From assembly GCF_026191115.1 (NCBI RefSeq), contig NZ_JAPHOT010000001.1:2237501-2301500 (forward strand): DNA of 64,000 nucleotides. The letters run 5' to 3'. Every line of letters begins with the position of its first letter. The stretch's first letter is position 1. The DNA comes from Legionella sp. PATHC035. Lineage in GTDB: Bacteria; Pseudomonadota; Gammaproteobacteria; Legionellales; Legionellaceae. Position numbers and translations under genes: made by a program. The notes beneath the pieces were generated by a model, which worked only from the letters and a program-made list of their open reading frames with translations, did no database searches and was not told the DNA's origin. Below, piece by piece: positions 9,294 to 17,548 of this stretch.

Positions 9294-9764
9294 CTAAGGA
9301 ACAACCGAGCGCATAATTGGATTTTGCAGGGAGATAAGGGTTTCGGTAGATTGCACTTCCTCAATAAGCTGAATTTTATTCACCAATAGTTGCTGTAAGG
9401 TATCAATCGACTGGCACATGACTTTAATAAAAATATTAAAATGATGCCCAATAGTGTAATAAGCCTCAAGGACCTCTTCTAGCGTTTCTAATTTTTTAAG
9501 GACGGATTGGTAATCTTTCGCATGATTCAGGGTTATCCCGATAAAACAACAGACATCATACCCCAGCCGTTTGGGGTTAATATGCACATGCACCCCTTCA
9601 ATAATACCTGCTTGTCGCATTTTTTCAACGCGAACATGAATTGTAGCCGGGCTTACAGCATAAGCTTTAGCTAACTCTGCATAAGCCGTACGTGCATTTT
9701 TTATTAATGCTTGGAGTATTTTTTTGTCAAGATCATCGATTTGATAATTTTCAAGGTCTTTCAT
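9294..9764 (-). CDS. asnC: AsnC, Lrp-family regulator of asnA
   Basis: 156 residues, nearly the same length as E. coli AsnC and very close in wording: NYQIDDLDKKILQALIKNAR at the N-terminus, an HTH with AYAELAKAYAVSPATIHVRV, then the RAM effector domain with GYDVCCFIGITL, EEVLEAYYTIGHHFNIFIKV and QSTETLISLQNPIMRSV. AsnC senses asparagine and activates asnA. The gene is divergent from asnA, the classical arrangement, with a 141-bp shared AT-rich control region holding an inverted repeat. Confidence 0.96.
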   Translation of the reverse strand: MKDLENYQIDDLDKKILQALIKNARTAYAELAKAYAVSPATIHVRVEKMRQAGIIEGVHVHINPKRLGYDVCCFIGITLNHAKDYQSVLKKLETLEEVLEAYYTIGHHFNIFIKVMCQSIDTLQQLLVNKIQLIEEVQSTETLISLQNPIMRSVVP

Positions 9765-9781
9765 GGTGTTTTTTTATATAT

Positions 9782-9811
9782 AATTTAATTTATTTGCTAT
9801 TTTATTAAATT
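9782..9811. promoter_or_regulatory. AT-rich inverted repeat, candidate AsnC site
   Basis: AATTTAAT (9782-9789) and ATTAAATT (9804-9811) form perfect 8-bp arms 14 bases apart in the asnC-asnA intergenic region. A TATAAT hexamer at 9870-9875 could be the asnA -10. Lrp/AsnC proteins favour AT-rich imperfect palindromes, so this is a plausible operator, but AT-rich DNA makes such matches easy. Confidence 0.4.
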
Positions 9812-9905
9812 TTATTTTGTATATCTATTCATATTTTAATTGGATAATAAAAATAATGGAAAAATACAATATAATGTCAACTTAATTATATTGTGGGGTA
9901 GTGGA

Positions 9906-10883
9906 ATGAAACAGGCATTTATTGAAAAGCAAAAACAAATAAGTTTTGTGAAATCTTTTTTTTCTCGTGAACTCGAACAACGGTTAGGCCTCGTTGAAGT
10001 GCAAGCACCGTTATTGGCTTGTGTCGGTGATGGGGTGCAAGATGATTTGTCAGGTACTGAACAAGCAGTTGCGGTCAAGGTTAAAGCCATACCGGATCGT
10101 ACCTATGAGATCGTTCATTCGTTAGCTAAATGGAAAAGAAAGTTACTCGGAGAATTCGCTTTTCCAACTGGAGAAGGAATTTATACCCATATGATCGCAT
10201 TAAGACCTGACGAAGAGGTATTAAGTGCGACTCATTCTGTATTAGTGGATCAATGGGATTGGGAACGTGTTATAGAATCTAAAGACCGTGGCTTGAATTA
10301 TTTAAAACAAACGGTCATCGAGCTCTATGATGCCATAAAAAAAACGGAAAAAACGGTCAGTGATCTTTATGGTTTAACTCCATTTCTACCCTCATACATC
10401 CATTTTATGTATACAGAAGAATTACTTGCTCTATATCCTCATCTCTCTCCCAAAGAAAGAGAGCGGGCTATTACCAAAAAATATGGTGCTGTTTTTTTAA
10501 TTGGAATTGGCGGTTCTTTATCAGATGGAAAACCGCATGATGTTCGTGCTCCAGATTATGACGATTGGAGCTCAGTCAATGAGGTGGGATTTACCGGCTT
10601 AAATGGAGATATTCTAGTATGGAACCCCATCATCGATGATGTTTTTGAAATCTCTTCCATGGGTATCCGCGTGAATGAAGCGATATTGAAATATCAATTG
10701 GCATTAACAGGTCATCAACATCGTTTGGATTATGATTGGCATCAGCGATTGATTTCTGGTTCTTTGCCGCAAACAATTGGTGGTGGCATAGGGCAATCGC
10801 GTTTGGTGATGCTTCTGTTGCAAAAAAAGCATATTGGGCAAGTTCAATGTGGTGTTTGGCCTGATAAATGTATCGAAATTTGA
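9906..10883 (+). CDS. asnA: Aspartate-ammonia ligase (asparagine synthetase A)
   Basis: 325 residues from the ATG at 9906 ([20 protein letters not shown]), which matches the start of E. coli AsnA; the frame extends 22 codons upstream but that part lies over the promoter. Hallmarks: [86 protein letters not shown] and [15 protein letters not shown] at the class II synthetase-like motif 3. It makes asparagine from aspartate, ammonia and ATP in the cytosol. Divergent from its regulator asnC and closed by a strong hairpin. Confidence 0.97.
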   Translation: MKQAFIEKQKQISFVKSFFSRELEQRLGLVEVQAPLLACVGDGVQDDLSGTEQAVAVKVKAIPDRTYEIVHSLAKWKRKLLGEFAFPTGEGIYTHMIALRPDEEVLSATHSVLVDQWDWERVIESKDRGLNYLKQTVIELYDAIKKTEKTVSDLYGLTPFLPSYIHFMYTEELLALYPHLSPKERERAITKKYGAVFLIGIGGSLSDGKPHDVRAPDYDDWSSVNEVGFTGLNGDILVWNPIIDDVFEISSMGIRVNEAILKYQLALTGHQHRLDYDWHQRLISGSLPQTIGGGIGQSRLVMLLLQKKHIGQVQCGVWPDKCIEI

Positions 10884-10891
10884 GGCATCTG

Positions 10892-10947
10892 AACATGTTG
10901 ATCTGAGATGGCGAGAAGCTCAGCGCTTAAGCTAAGATCAACATGTT
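10892..10947 (+). terminator. Rho-independent terminator after asnA
   Basis: AACATGTTGATCT (10892-10904) and AGATCAACATGTT (10935-10947) are perfect 13-bp arms around a 30-base loop, followed at once by GCTTTTCTTTTCTTG. The large loop is unusual; part of it (AGCGCT) can fold on itself. The arms are themselves symmetrical (AACATGTT). Confidence 0.7.
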
Positions 10948-11044
10948 GCTTTTCTTTTCTTGTCAGAATTTGTGTTTCATAGGTTGCTCTACGGTATTTT
11001 CTGGCATGATTGAATCAGTTCAGAACCATTGGGGTTACTAGATA

Positions 11045-11518
11045 TTGATTTCTTCCCATTATATATTAAGGGATAAGGGGCAATTGAGAAAATGGTCATC
11101 CATGAAACTTATAATTAATAAAAAAAATAGTTCCGAATCAATCACTCTGGATCTACAGTCATCAACAGCAGTGAATGAATTGATGTTTCTTCTTTATGCT
11201 CGTAGGAGTAACCACTACGAACGGTTTTCTTTTAGTGAATATCAAAAATTTATTTCGGTTTATCAGTGTGTTTTGTATGGGGATCGATTTAAAAATAAAT
11301 TACGTGCAGGCACTCATTTAAATGACTATCAGCTTGAGGAGCCCTGTCATTTGATCTGGGAAGAGTTCCCTGAGGAGCAGTGCCTATTAGTTTCTAATGA
11401 CGATACAGACAGACGATTTCTTTTTTGGAATCCCAGTACGAATGCTAGTGGAGCGAACATTAAAAAAGAGTCTTTCTCGGACGATAACCCGCTGCATTTG
11501 CCACCCAATGCCCCTTAA
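11045..11518 (+). CDS. Hypothetical protein, up to 157 aa
   Basis: The frame starts at 11045, or more likely at the inner ATG at 11102 (MKLIINKKNSSESITL, 138 residues); neither has a strong ribosome site. The middle (NELMFLLYARRSNHYERFSF) and the part with CHLIWEEFPEEQCLLV look like a compact alpha/beta protein. The tail (NASGANIKKESFSDDNPLHL) is polar and Ser/Glu-bearing, a composition also seen in Dot/Icm substrates. No domain recognised, no signal peptide. It stands alone between the asnA terminator and the convergent metal ATPase. Confidence 0.6.
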   Translation: MISSHYILRDKGQLRKWSSMKLIINKKNSSESITLDLQSSTAVNELMFLLYARRSNHYERFSFSEYQKFISVYQCVLYGDRFKNKLRAGTHLNDYQLEEPCHLIWEEFPEEQCLLVSNDDTDRRFLFWNPSTNASGANIKKESFSDDNPLHLPPNAP

Positions 11519-11537
11519 AAAGGGTATGCAATAAAGA

Positions 11538-11571
11538 CACCATTTCTAGGTCTATCCCCCCTGAAATGGTG
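11538..11571. terminator. Hairpin between convergent genes
   Basis: CACCATTTC (11538-11546) and GAAATGGTG (11563-11571) form a perfect 9-bp stem with a 16-base loop, between the 157-aa gene (+) and the metal ATPase (-). On the minus strand it is followed by TCTTTATT. Likely a shared transcript end. Confidence 0.55.
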
Positions 11572-11607
11572 ATGTGCGCTTTAAAGACTGTCCAAGGCTC
11601 CATGTCG

Positions 11608-14310
11608 TCAACAGAGCTTGAATAAGTTCTCGTGGGAGTTTGATTTGAGTGAATGAGAAACCGGATTAGGCTCTGCAGATGCAAATAAATTTTTAACGTA
11701 AGGTCTCATCACTTGAGGGTCCTCGCTATGTGTTAAATCTTTTTGAGGTTGAGGGGGAAAACCTAATGCAGACAAAGGATTAAAGGTTTTCTCTTTAGGC
11801 GTTGCTAAATCGAGTGTGGTTCCTTCATTCGTTTCTGCTAATACAACTTCCTGTTGTTTAAACCGGTATAAATTGGTTAAGACAATAGCCGATTCAAGCA
11901 CCATCATGGCAACACCGAGTATGGGATTCAGCGCAAAGCCAATGGCCACAAACAATCCCGCTGCCACTAGAGTAATGACAGAGTTATAAGTTAAGCTCAC
12001 AAACAAATTTTGGGCAATATTTTGTTTTGTTTTTGCCGCCACATCAAATGCAGTGGCGATAGGAAATAATACGCCTTGATGAATGACGATACCTGCTTTT
12101 TGTTGGATGACCTTATCTCCAATTCGTGACTTAACTGCAATGGCGAGATCAGCGTATGCAAAGGCTTCAAGATCATTGGCGGCATCGCCTACCATCGCCA
12201 CTTTATATCCTTTGCGTTTTAGCTCTTGAATGTAATTTTTCTTAGGTTTCTCATTGGGCTTAGTGGCCGTGCCTACTGTATTTGCACTAATATTTTGGGG
12301 GGAAATACCCAGGAGTGCAGCATATTTTTCTGCGGTGTCTTGATCTGCTCCGGTACAAATGTGTACTGTTTTTCCAAGCTCTTTTAGTTGTTCTACAGTA
12401 GCAACAGCGTCTTCACGTAGAGGATCAAACAAAGAAATTTGCCCTATGACTCGGGTGCCGCGCACAATATAAACAGAACCCTTTTTAGGATCATTATAAG
12501 GTTCATTAATCGTGGTAATTCCATTCGCAAGCAGCATCTCTTTATTGCCTACCATGAATGGTTCGCCATCAATGTCCCCTTTGATGCCAGAATGATAACT
12601 TTTATCAACGGAAGTTATTTGCAACTGCTTGTCTGTAACAATACCTTGACCTGCTATATAAGTCTGAATCGTTGCTGCCATCGGATGATCGGACTGGCTT
12701 TCTAATAAAGCGAGGTGAGGCAAAAATTTTGTATCGTCAATCTTTAGTGATTGCACCACACTTTTTCCTTGGGTAAGGGTGCCATTTAAATCAAAAACAA
12801 CGGTATCTATATCCGCTGCTGCTTGCAAATCTCTTCCATTGTTAAACTGAATTCCGTTTTCAGAGGCTTTTTTCATGCCGATTTTAACTGCCATCGGTGT
12901 AATCAAACTCAAAGCACAGGGGCATGCACTGACAAGCACGGAGATCACACATTGAATAGCAAGAGCGGGATTAACCAGAGAACCTATGACAATACCCGAA
13001 ACTAGAGCAACCAGGAGTAAACCAGGAACAAAATATTTCACTACCTGATTTGCAAATAGCTCGACGGGTGCTTTCTCATCGTTGGCTTTATCAATATTTT
13101 CTGCAATTAATGACAGGTAGGATTTTTGATAGGTTGTTGTCACGCGCATTTCCAAGGAAGGAATATGATCGGCTAAGCGCATGCCGGCTTTCACCTCATC
13201 CCCAGGCTTGAACTCCTTAAGCTCGGGAGAGCCATCAATTCGAGTCGTATAAAGTAATGCTTTTTGCGTTAATATTCCATCAACCGGAATCACCTCTCCC
13301 TTTCTAATAATGATCTTATCGTTAGGAATTAAATTTCGGACAGAAATTTCTTTATTGGGTTTACCCTTTAATAGGACTAATTGAGGCAAACAATCACGTA
13401 CATCCAATTTTTTTTCAATGGCACCGACTAAGGTATGTTCAATTCCTTCGCCTAAATGCCAAAAGCCCAAAACTAACGGAGCCGCCTCGAACATCATAGG
13501 GAGTCCTGGAACAAACAGGCTTGCAAGCGACACAGCGACGATAGTTAAAGTGCTGATCGAGTATAAAGCCGTGGTATCCCATTTCTTTTCAAGCAATGAA
13601 TACCATGCTGATTTATAGACATTATATCCCAAATATAGGGTCATCAAAGTGGTAAGGCCAGTTATGAGAATATAGGCTGTTAGAGGAATATTAAAACTGG
13701 CAATAGAAAGAGCGAGCAGACCTATCCCCCAAATCAAACCTAATGCAGCTTTAAGCCAATGATTTTCATGGCCATCCTCATCAGAATGATCATGCCCATG
13801 ATTGTGACTGTGACCGTGCCCATGATTGTGGCTGTGAGTATGCCCCTGACCATGACGGTGGCCGTGCTCATGACTATGATCCTGACTATGATGATGGCCC
13901 TGAACATGGTCTAAAGACTGCTCATGATAATCGGCATTGGCATGCTCATGTGGGTTACGTTTTTTTCGTTTCTTTTTAAGATGTTCAGCATGTCCAGGTT
14001 TGGAAGCAGGTATAGGATCTTCATGTGGCGTTCCCTTATCATACCAGAGGGTTTCATTCTCCATCAATTCGGTTAATGCGATCCCTTCTTTAATTAGACG
14101 CTCAGCTATTGAAGTTTGTAACGCTTGAGTATTTGAGGATTTACATAAAAAGCTGATGCTGGGATTAGGATCAGCCAAATCGATTGCTACCCGTATAAAC
14201 TCCAGGTTGTGGGTATCATGTAAAATTTGTTCGATTTTGGCTGCAGTTTGTTCTTGGGCGAAAAGTTGGGCGTCACCTGAAAGGCGGAATCTATAATAAT
14301 TAAGATACAT
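11608..14310 (-). CDS. His-rich P1B-type metal-transporting ATPase with unusual motifs
   Basis: 900 residues from the ATG at 14310, which has GGAGG six bases upstream; the ATG at 14322 overlaps that site. No CxxC HMA domain is seen; instead residues about 130-185 are packed with His (HSHEHGHRHGQGHTHSHNHG). The membrane core has SACPCALSLITP (CPC metal site), YN in LFVSLTYNSVITLVAAG and MVLESAIVLTNLYRF, closest to the copper (P1B-1) pattern. SDHP and GDAAND are present. Odd points: the phosphorylation loop is DLNGTLTQG instead of DKTGTLT, and the actuator loop reads RIDGSPELKE where TGES is expected. The tail of about 90 residues is hydrophilic. Inner-membrane metal export is likely; metal uncertain (Cu, Zn or Co). 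Confidence 0.88.
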   Translation of the reverse strand: MYLNYYRFRLSGDAQLFAQEQTAAKIEQILHDTHNLEFIRVAIDLADPNPSISFLCKSSNTQALQTSIAERLIKEGIALTELMENETLWYDKGTPHEDPIPASKPGHAEHLKKKRKKRNPHEHANADYHEQSLDHVQGHHHSQDHSHEHGHRHGQGHTHSHNHGHGHSHNHGHDHSDEDGHENHWLKAALGLIWGIGLLALSIASFNIPLTAYILITGLTTLMTLYLGYNVYKSAWYSLLEKKWDTTALYSISTLTIVAVSLASLFVPGLPMMFEAAPLVLGFWHLGEGIEHTLVGAIEKKLDVRDCLPQLVLLKGKPNKEISVRNLIPNDKIIIRKGEVIPVDGILTQKALLYTTRIDGSPELKEFKPGDEVKAGMRLADHIPSLEMRVTTTYQKSYLSLIAENIDKANDEKAPVELFANQVVKYFVPGLLLVALVSGIVIGSLVNPALAIQCVISVLVSACPCALSLITPMAVKIGMKKASENGIQFNNGRDLQAAADIDTVVFDLNGTLTQGKSVVQSLKIDDTKFLPHLALLESQSDHPMAATIQTYIAGQGIVTDKQLQITSVDKSYHSGIKGDIDGEPFMVGNKEMLLANGITTINEPYNDPKKGSVYIVRGTRVIGQISLFDPLREDAVATVEQLKELGKTVHICTGADQDTAEKYAALLGISPQNISANTVGTATKPNEKPKKNYIQELKRKGYKVAMVGDAANDLEAFAYADLAIAVKSRIGDKVIQQKAGIVIHQGVLFPIATAFDVAAKTKQNIAQNLFVSLTYNSVITLVAAGLFVAIGFALNPILGVAMMVLESAIVLTNLYRFKQQEVVLAETNEGTTLDLATPKEKTFNPLSALGFPPQPQKDLTHSEDPQVMRPYVKNLFASAEPNPVSHSLKSNSHENLFKLC

Positions 14311-14555
14311 GGTTTCCTCCATTTATAGGACATATAGATGTTAATGAGGGGTAACTATCCACTTTTTGTAAAAGCCCACCGGTAGAGAGCTTTCCTGACT
14401 TTATCAGTTGTACGTCAATATTAATTTCAGACATATCATGACCATTACAGTACTTTTTAAACCTAACGATTCGATTTTGACTCTGGTTCAGCAAAGAGTT
14501 TTCTGCTAAAAAATCGTCAGAGTAGTGACTGCTAAACATTCTAATATCAAAAAAG

Positions 14556-14570
14556 TGTTACATTGTAACA
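14556..14570. promoter_or_regulatory. 15-bp palindrome, Zur/Fur-box-like operator
   Basis: TGTTACA T TGTAACA: a perfect inverted repeat. The gammaproteobacterial Zur box has the form TGTTATAnTATAACA, so this differs at one position per arm. It sits about 245 bases upstream of the ATPase start and about 275 upstream of zur, in the region both share. It could be a Zur, Fur-family or other metal-sensor site. Confidence 0.55.
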
Positions 14571-14783
14571 TTCTCTTGCCAAAGAACAAGACACTTTTAA
14601 TGATTTTTAAACCAAAATAATTTTTACAATGAATTTAATTGTTTTTTTGTAAAATAAGGTCGGTTTAAACACCGATGTTCACTTCAACCAAGCACGCGCT
14701 CTTATCGCAAAATGGTATTTCAGCGTGCAAGCCCCTCACTGTATTCGATGTTGACCTTGTTTATGACCAAGACAGCAGAATGG

Positions 14784-14812
14784 TAAACAGACAGTAATGA
14801 CTGTGGTATAAT
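14784..14812 (+). promoter_or_regulatory. Sigma-70-type promoter of zur
   Basis: TAAACA (14784-14789, 4 of 6 to TTGACA), 17-bp spacer, then a consensus TATAAT (14807-14812), 34 bases before the zur ATG. Confidence 0.6.
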
Positions 14813-14845
14813 AGAATATTCGAGCACTTTAAATAAAAATGATTG

Positions 14846-15304
14846 ATGAAATGCACTTTGTTGGATAAGGCCTATAAGCATTGTATGAAACATGGCTACC
14901 GATTTACAGAGCCTAGAGAGCGTGTCCTTAAAATATTGGCGGATGCGAGAAAACCTCTTGGTGCTTATGACATTCTGCAAAGATTATCCCAACAAATTGA
15001 GAATCCAAAACCCCCTACCGTGTATCGTGCGATTCAATTTTGGCATCAAGAAGGGTTTATTCATTGTATTGATAGCCTTAAATCCTATGTAGCTTGTTTG
15101 CATGGACATCATGTGGGGCAGGCGCAATTTCTGATTTGCAATCAATGTGATTTTGTCAAAGAATTAGAATGTATTATTGATTTCGCGGCGGTTACAGAAT
15201 TTGCAAATTCAATCGAATTTTCAATAATCAATTGTACTGTAGAAATTAAAGGGTTGTGTGAGCAGTGTAAGCGGAACGACCTAAAATCAGAGAAGTTGAT
15301 CTAA
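14846..15304 (+). CDS. zur: Zinc uptake regulator Zur (Fur family)
   Basis: About 152 residues from the ATG at 14846 (a TTG lies one codon earlier). The winged helix contains GYRFTEPRERVLKIL and PPTVYRAIQFWHQEGFIHCID, closest in wording to Zur (PPTVYRALDFLLEQGFVH). The metal-binding half has SYVACLHGHHVGQAQFLICN, CNQC and a terminal GLCEQC, giving the two CxxC structural zinc pairs. Zur represses zinc uptake genes when zinc is sufficient. No znuABC genes are in the window. It is divergent from the metal ATPase and convergent with the ankyrin gene. Confidence 0.92.
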   Translation: MKCTLLDKAYKHCMKHGYRFTEPRERVLKILADARKPLGAYDILQRLSQQIENPKPPTVYRAIQFWHQEGFIHCIDSLKSYVACLHGHHVGQAQFLICNQCDFVKELECIIDFAAVTEFANSIEFSIINCTVEIKGLCEQCKRNDLKSEKLI

Positions 15305-15338
15305 GAAATGACAGAACTAATTGAATCATGAACGTGAT

Positions 15339-16928
15339 TTAAGGATAGGAAATTTCTGTTTGAGCCGCATGTGTGCTTTGCGTTTCCATTGTACTGTCGC
15401 ACTCTTCTGGTGAGGATTTCATTATCGATTTCTCCGGTGTCTTTAGAAAAAATGAAACTATGGTTCCATGTTTTGATCTTCCGCAATTCTGGCTGTTTAC
15501 TAGAGCAGAACTGAGTTGCGGAGCCGGTTTAGTCTGAGAGAAGCCTATAATTTGCAAAGCCGTTTGATTATCATGTTTCTTAGCGATGTCGTAAGCTGTG
15601 TTTTCATGGCTGTTCGTAAGTTCGGCGTTGGCTCCTGCTGCTAAAAGCATTTGAAAGAGTGCAGGCTTCTTGTGTGTGTAGGAGGATTTGCAGGCTAACA
15701 TCAAGGGGGTCATTCCCGATGCGTTTGTTGAGTTCACTTCAATTCGGTTATCACGAAGTAGCAGTTTCACAATGGCCTCATTGCCATATTTACAAGCAAT
15801 TCCAAGTGCAGAATTCCCTGCCTGATCGCAAGTTTGGTTGAGGTTCATTTTAGGAATATTTTTGAGTTGATTCATAATGTCTGCTCGATTGCATGCTGCG
15901 GCATAAAAGAGCGCATGTTCTAATTCGGATTGACTGATTACCGGGGATTTTTTATCTAAGTGCAGTAGTTCGCGTACGGTTTTGCGATCATCATTTTGCA
16001 CGGCTAAAGCAAGCGCTCCGTAACCTCGACAATTGGTGATTAAGAGGCTTTTTGAGTCGATAGGGTATAATGAATCAAGCCCCCGGAGATGTTCAGTTAA
16101 TCTTCGCTGACCGGTTTTTGCAATGAAAGAGCAATGCACTATTAAATGCTTGCTGGTTTCAAAAAGGGATTGATACAAAATGGGGACCAGCTCCTCACTC
16201 GTTAGAAGTTGATAGGGGTATTCCTCAGTTTGTTCATACAAGTGATTGATATCTAAAAATAACCACGTATTGTCTCTCTGCTTTTTAAAGCCCACCGTAT
16301 GTTCTTCGCTGCTGCATACCACCACGACTTGATTTCTCGCGTTGAGGAGCACATTAAGTTGTTGAAAAAAATCATTAACCTCTTTGGGGGATGCGAAGCT
16401 CATTGTTTTACTGAAAAGATTTTTAACGCTATTTTGATTTCTACTTAGGTTCAATTGAATCATCTTATAAATGATATCGATGTCGGACTGCTGGATTGAT
16501 TGGGCATAAATCTCAGCATAATCATCGGGAGATTGAGCCAGGCAGATGGCTTCAAGAAAAGGCTTGATTTCATTGAGTTTTCGCTCTTTTTTGCTTAATG
16601 ACAGACTCGCTTTTATTTTTTCAGTAATTGTATGTAAGGTATGGGGTAAGGTTGCCTTTTCTTTTTTAATTATGTTAAGTCGATTATAAAATTGATAATC
16701 TAACCCTAGGGCTGCTTCCTGTGCCCAGGTTAATGTAAAACCATGGCAGACTCCATCGCCATGTTCATAATTAAATTTATCAAAAAGAGTTAATAAATCT
16801 TCATGCTCTAAGGCATTACGTTTTGATGTAAAGTAGGATAAGGACGGAATTTGATTAAATGATATCAACTTAAGTTTCAATACAATCAGTAGACTGATTA
16901 AGAGAAACAAATAAAGGACGTATATCAT
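15339..16928 (-). CDS. Ankyrin-repeat protein with probable papain-fold N-terminus, candidate Dot/Icm effector
   Basis: 529 residues. An N-terminal hydrophobic helix (residues 2-22) is followed by a domain with HGDGVCHGFTLTWAQEAALG (candidate catalytic Cys about residue 61), SSEEHTVGFKK (His) and NTWLFLDINHLY (Asp), an order that suits a C58/YopT-like or other papain-fold peptidase. About residues 300-450 carry three or more ankyrin repeats: YGALALAVQNDDRKTVRELL, GNSALGIACKYGNEAIVKLL and GMTPLMLACK...LLAAGAN. The tail is Ser/Thr/Glu-rich (KSSPEECDSTMETQSTHAA), typical of Dot/Icm signals. The peptidase call is inference. The fragment at 55435 shares the DGxCxGxxxM-type start. Confidence 0.8.
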   Translation of the reverse strand: MIYVLYLFLLISLLIVLKLKLISFNQIPSLSYFTSKRNALEHEDLLTLFDKFNYEHGDGVCHGFTLTWAQEAALGLDYQFYNRLNIIKKEKATLPHTLHTITEKIKASLSLSKKERKLNEIKPFLEAICLAQSPDDYAEIYAQSIQQSDIDIIYKMIQLNLSRNQNSVKNLFSKTMSFASPKEVNDFFQQLNVLLNARNQVVVVCSSEEHTVGFKKQRDNTWLFLDINHLYEQTEEYPYQLLTSEELVPILYQSLFETSKHLIVHCSFIAKTGQRRLTEHLRGLDSLYPIDSKSLLITNCRGYGALALAVQNDDRKTVRELLHLDKKSPVISQSELEHALFYAAACNRADIMNQLKNIPKMNLNQTCDQAGNSALGIACKYGNEAIVKLLLRDNRIEVNSTNASGMTPLMLACKSSYTHKKPALFQMLLAAGANAELTNSHENTAYDIAKKHDNQTALQIIGFSQTKPAPQLSSALVNSQNCGRSKHGTIVSFFLKTPEKSIMKSSPEECDSTMETQSTHAAQTEISYP

Positions 16929-17028
16929 TATACTTGCCAGTGAATTCCCTTTAGTAAAATCAAATCATAATCACTCCACGAAAGCAACTGAATCCCTTCG
17001 CGTCGACTGGAAGATTCGAAATAATTGG

Positions 17029-17469
17029 CTATTTTTTATAATAAATTCCATTGGCGTAGACATTATGTCCAAAACCACAATCAAAATCAGCACCTTCCTG
17101 TTTTACAGACACCATTCCTGGCTTGATGAAGGTTATGGTAATGGTACATTGGCCAAATTCAGAGGAAGAGTAAATGGCAGTATCCCCCTTAATACGGGCT
17201 ATGCCGGATAGTTCTCCAGTATTGGCTTGAAGCGTTCCATTGGCCATATAAGGGTAGATTAACTGAAAAGAAATATTAATTTTTCCACCACCCAATGCAT
17301 GGACAGTCAGCGTATTGGCAACATCATGATGAGGGGCAGGAAAATGCATAATAAAGGTACCGTTCACTTCTTCTTTAGAGACACTGTCCCTATGTGTTTG
17401 AGGAAAACCAAAAGTTGAGTAGGTGAACAGTAGACTGCATAAAATGCTTTTAATAATCCGATGATTCAT
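17029..17469 (-). CDS. Small secreted protein of unknown function
   Basis: 146 residues. A signal peptide (IKSILCSLLFTYSTFGFPQT) precedes a mature domain of beta-strand character with TLTVHALGGGKINISFQLIY and a C-terminal DFDCGFGHNVYANGIYY. Two cysteines in the mature part (GQCTITI, FDCGFG) could form one disulfide. The glycine-rich end is reminiscent of small conserved periplasmic proteins, but no named family is assigned. It lies between the ankyrin gene and the acyl-AMP ligase gene on the same strand with clear gaps, so it is probably its own unit. Confidence 0.75.
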   Translation of the reverse strand: MNHRIIKSILCSLLFTYSTFGFPQTHRDSVSKEEVNGTFIMHFPAPHHDVANTLTVHALGGGKINISFQLIYPYMANGTLQANTGELSGIARIKGDTAIYSSSEFGQCTITITFIKPGMVSVKQEGADFDCGFGHNVYANGIYYKK

Positions 17470-17548
17470 GATATTGGAGCGATTAGGTGTATTGATTCCT
17501 TAAAGCTATCATGAATGTACCCTTAAAACCATCCCATTCAAGAGGACC

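Larger units (their letters stand above)
14311..14845. other. Divergent control region between metal ATPase and zur
   Basis: 535 bases without a firm gene. It holds the 15-bp palindrome at 14556-14570 and a zur promoter at 14784-14812. A 79-codon minus-strand frame (14300-14539) overlaps the ATPase start by a few codons, has no ribosome site and no recognisable family, and is treated as untranslated leader. The stretch 14580-14660 is strongly A/T-rich. Confidence 0.6.

Noticed and set aside
14300..14539. 79-codon minus-strand frame just upstream of the metal ATPase
   Set aside because: It overlaps the ATPase start, has no ribosome site at either ATG and no protein-like pattern; treated as leader.
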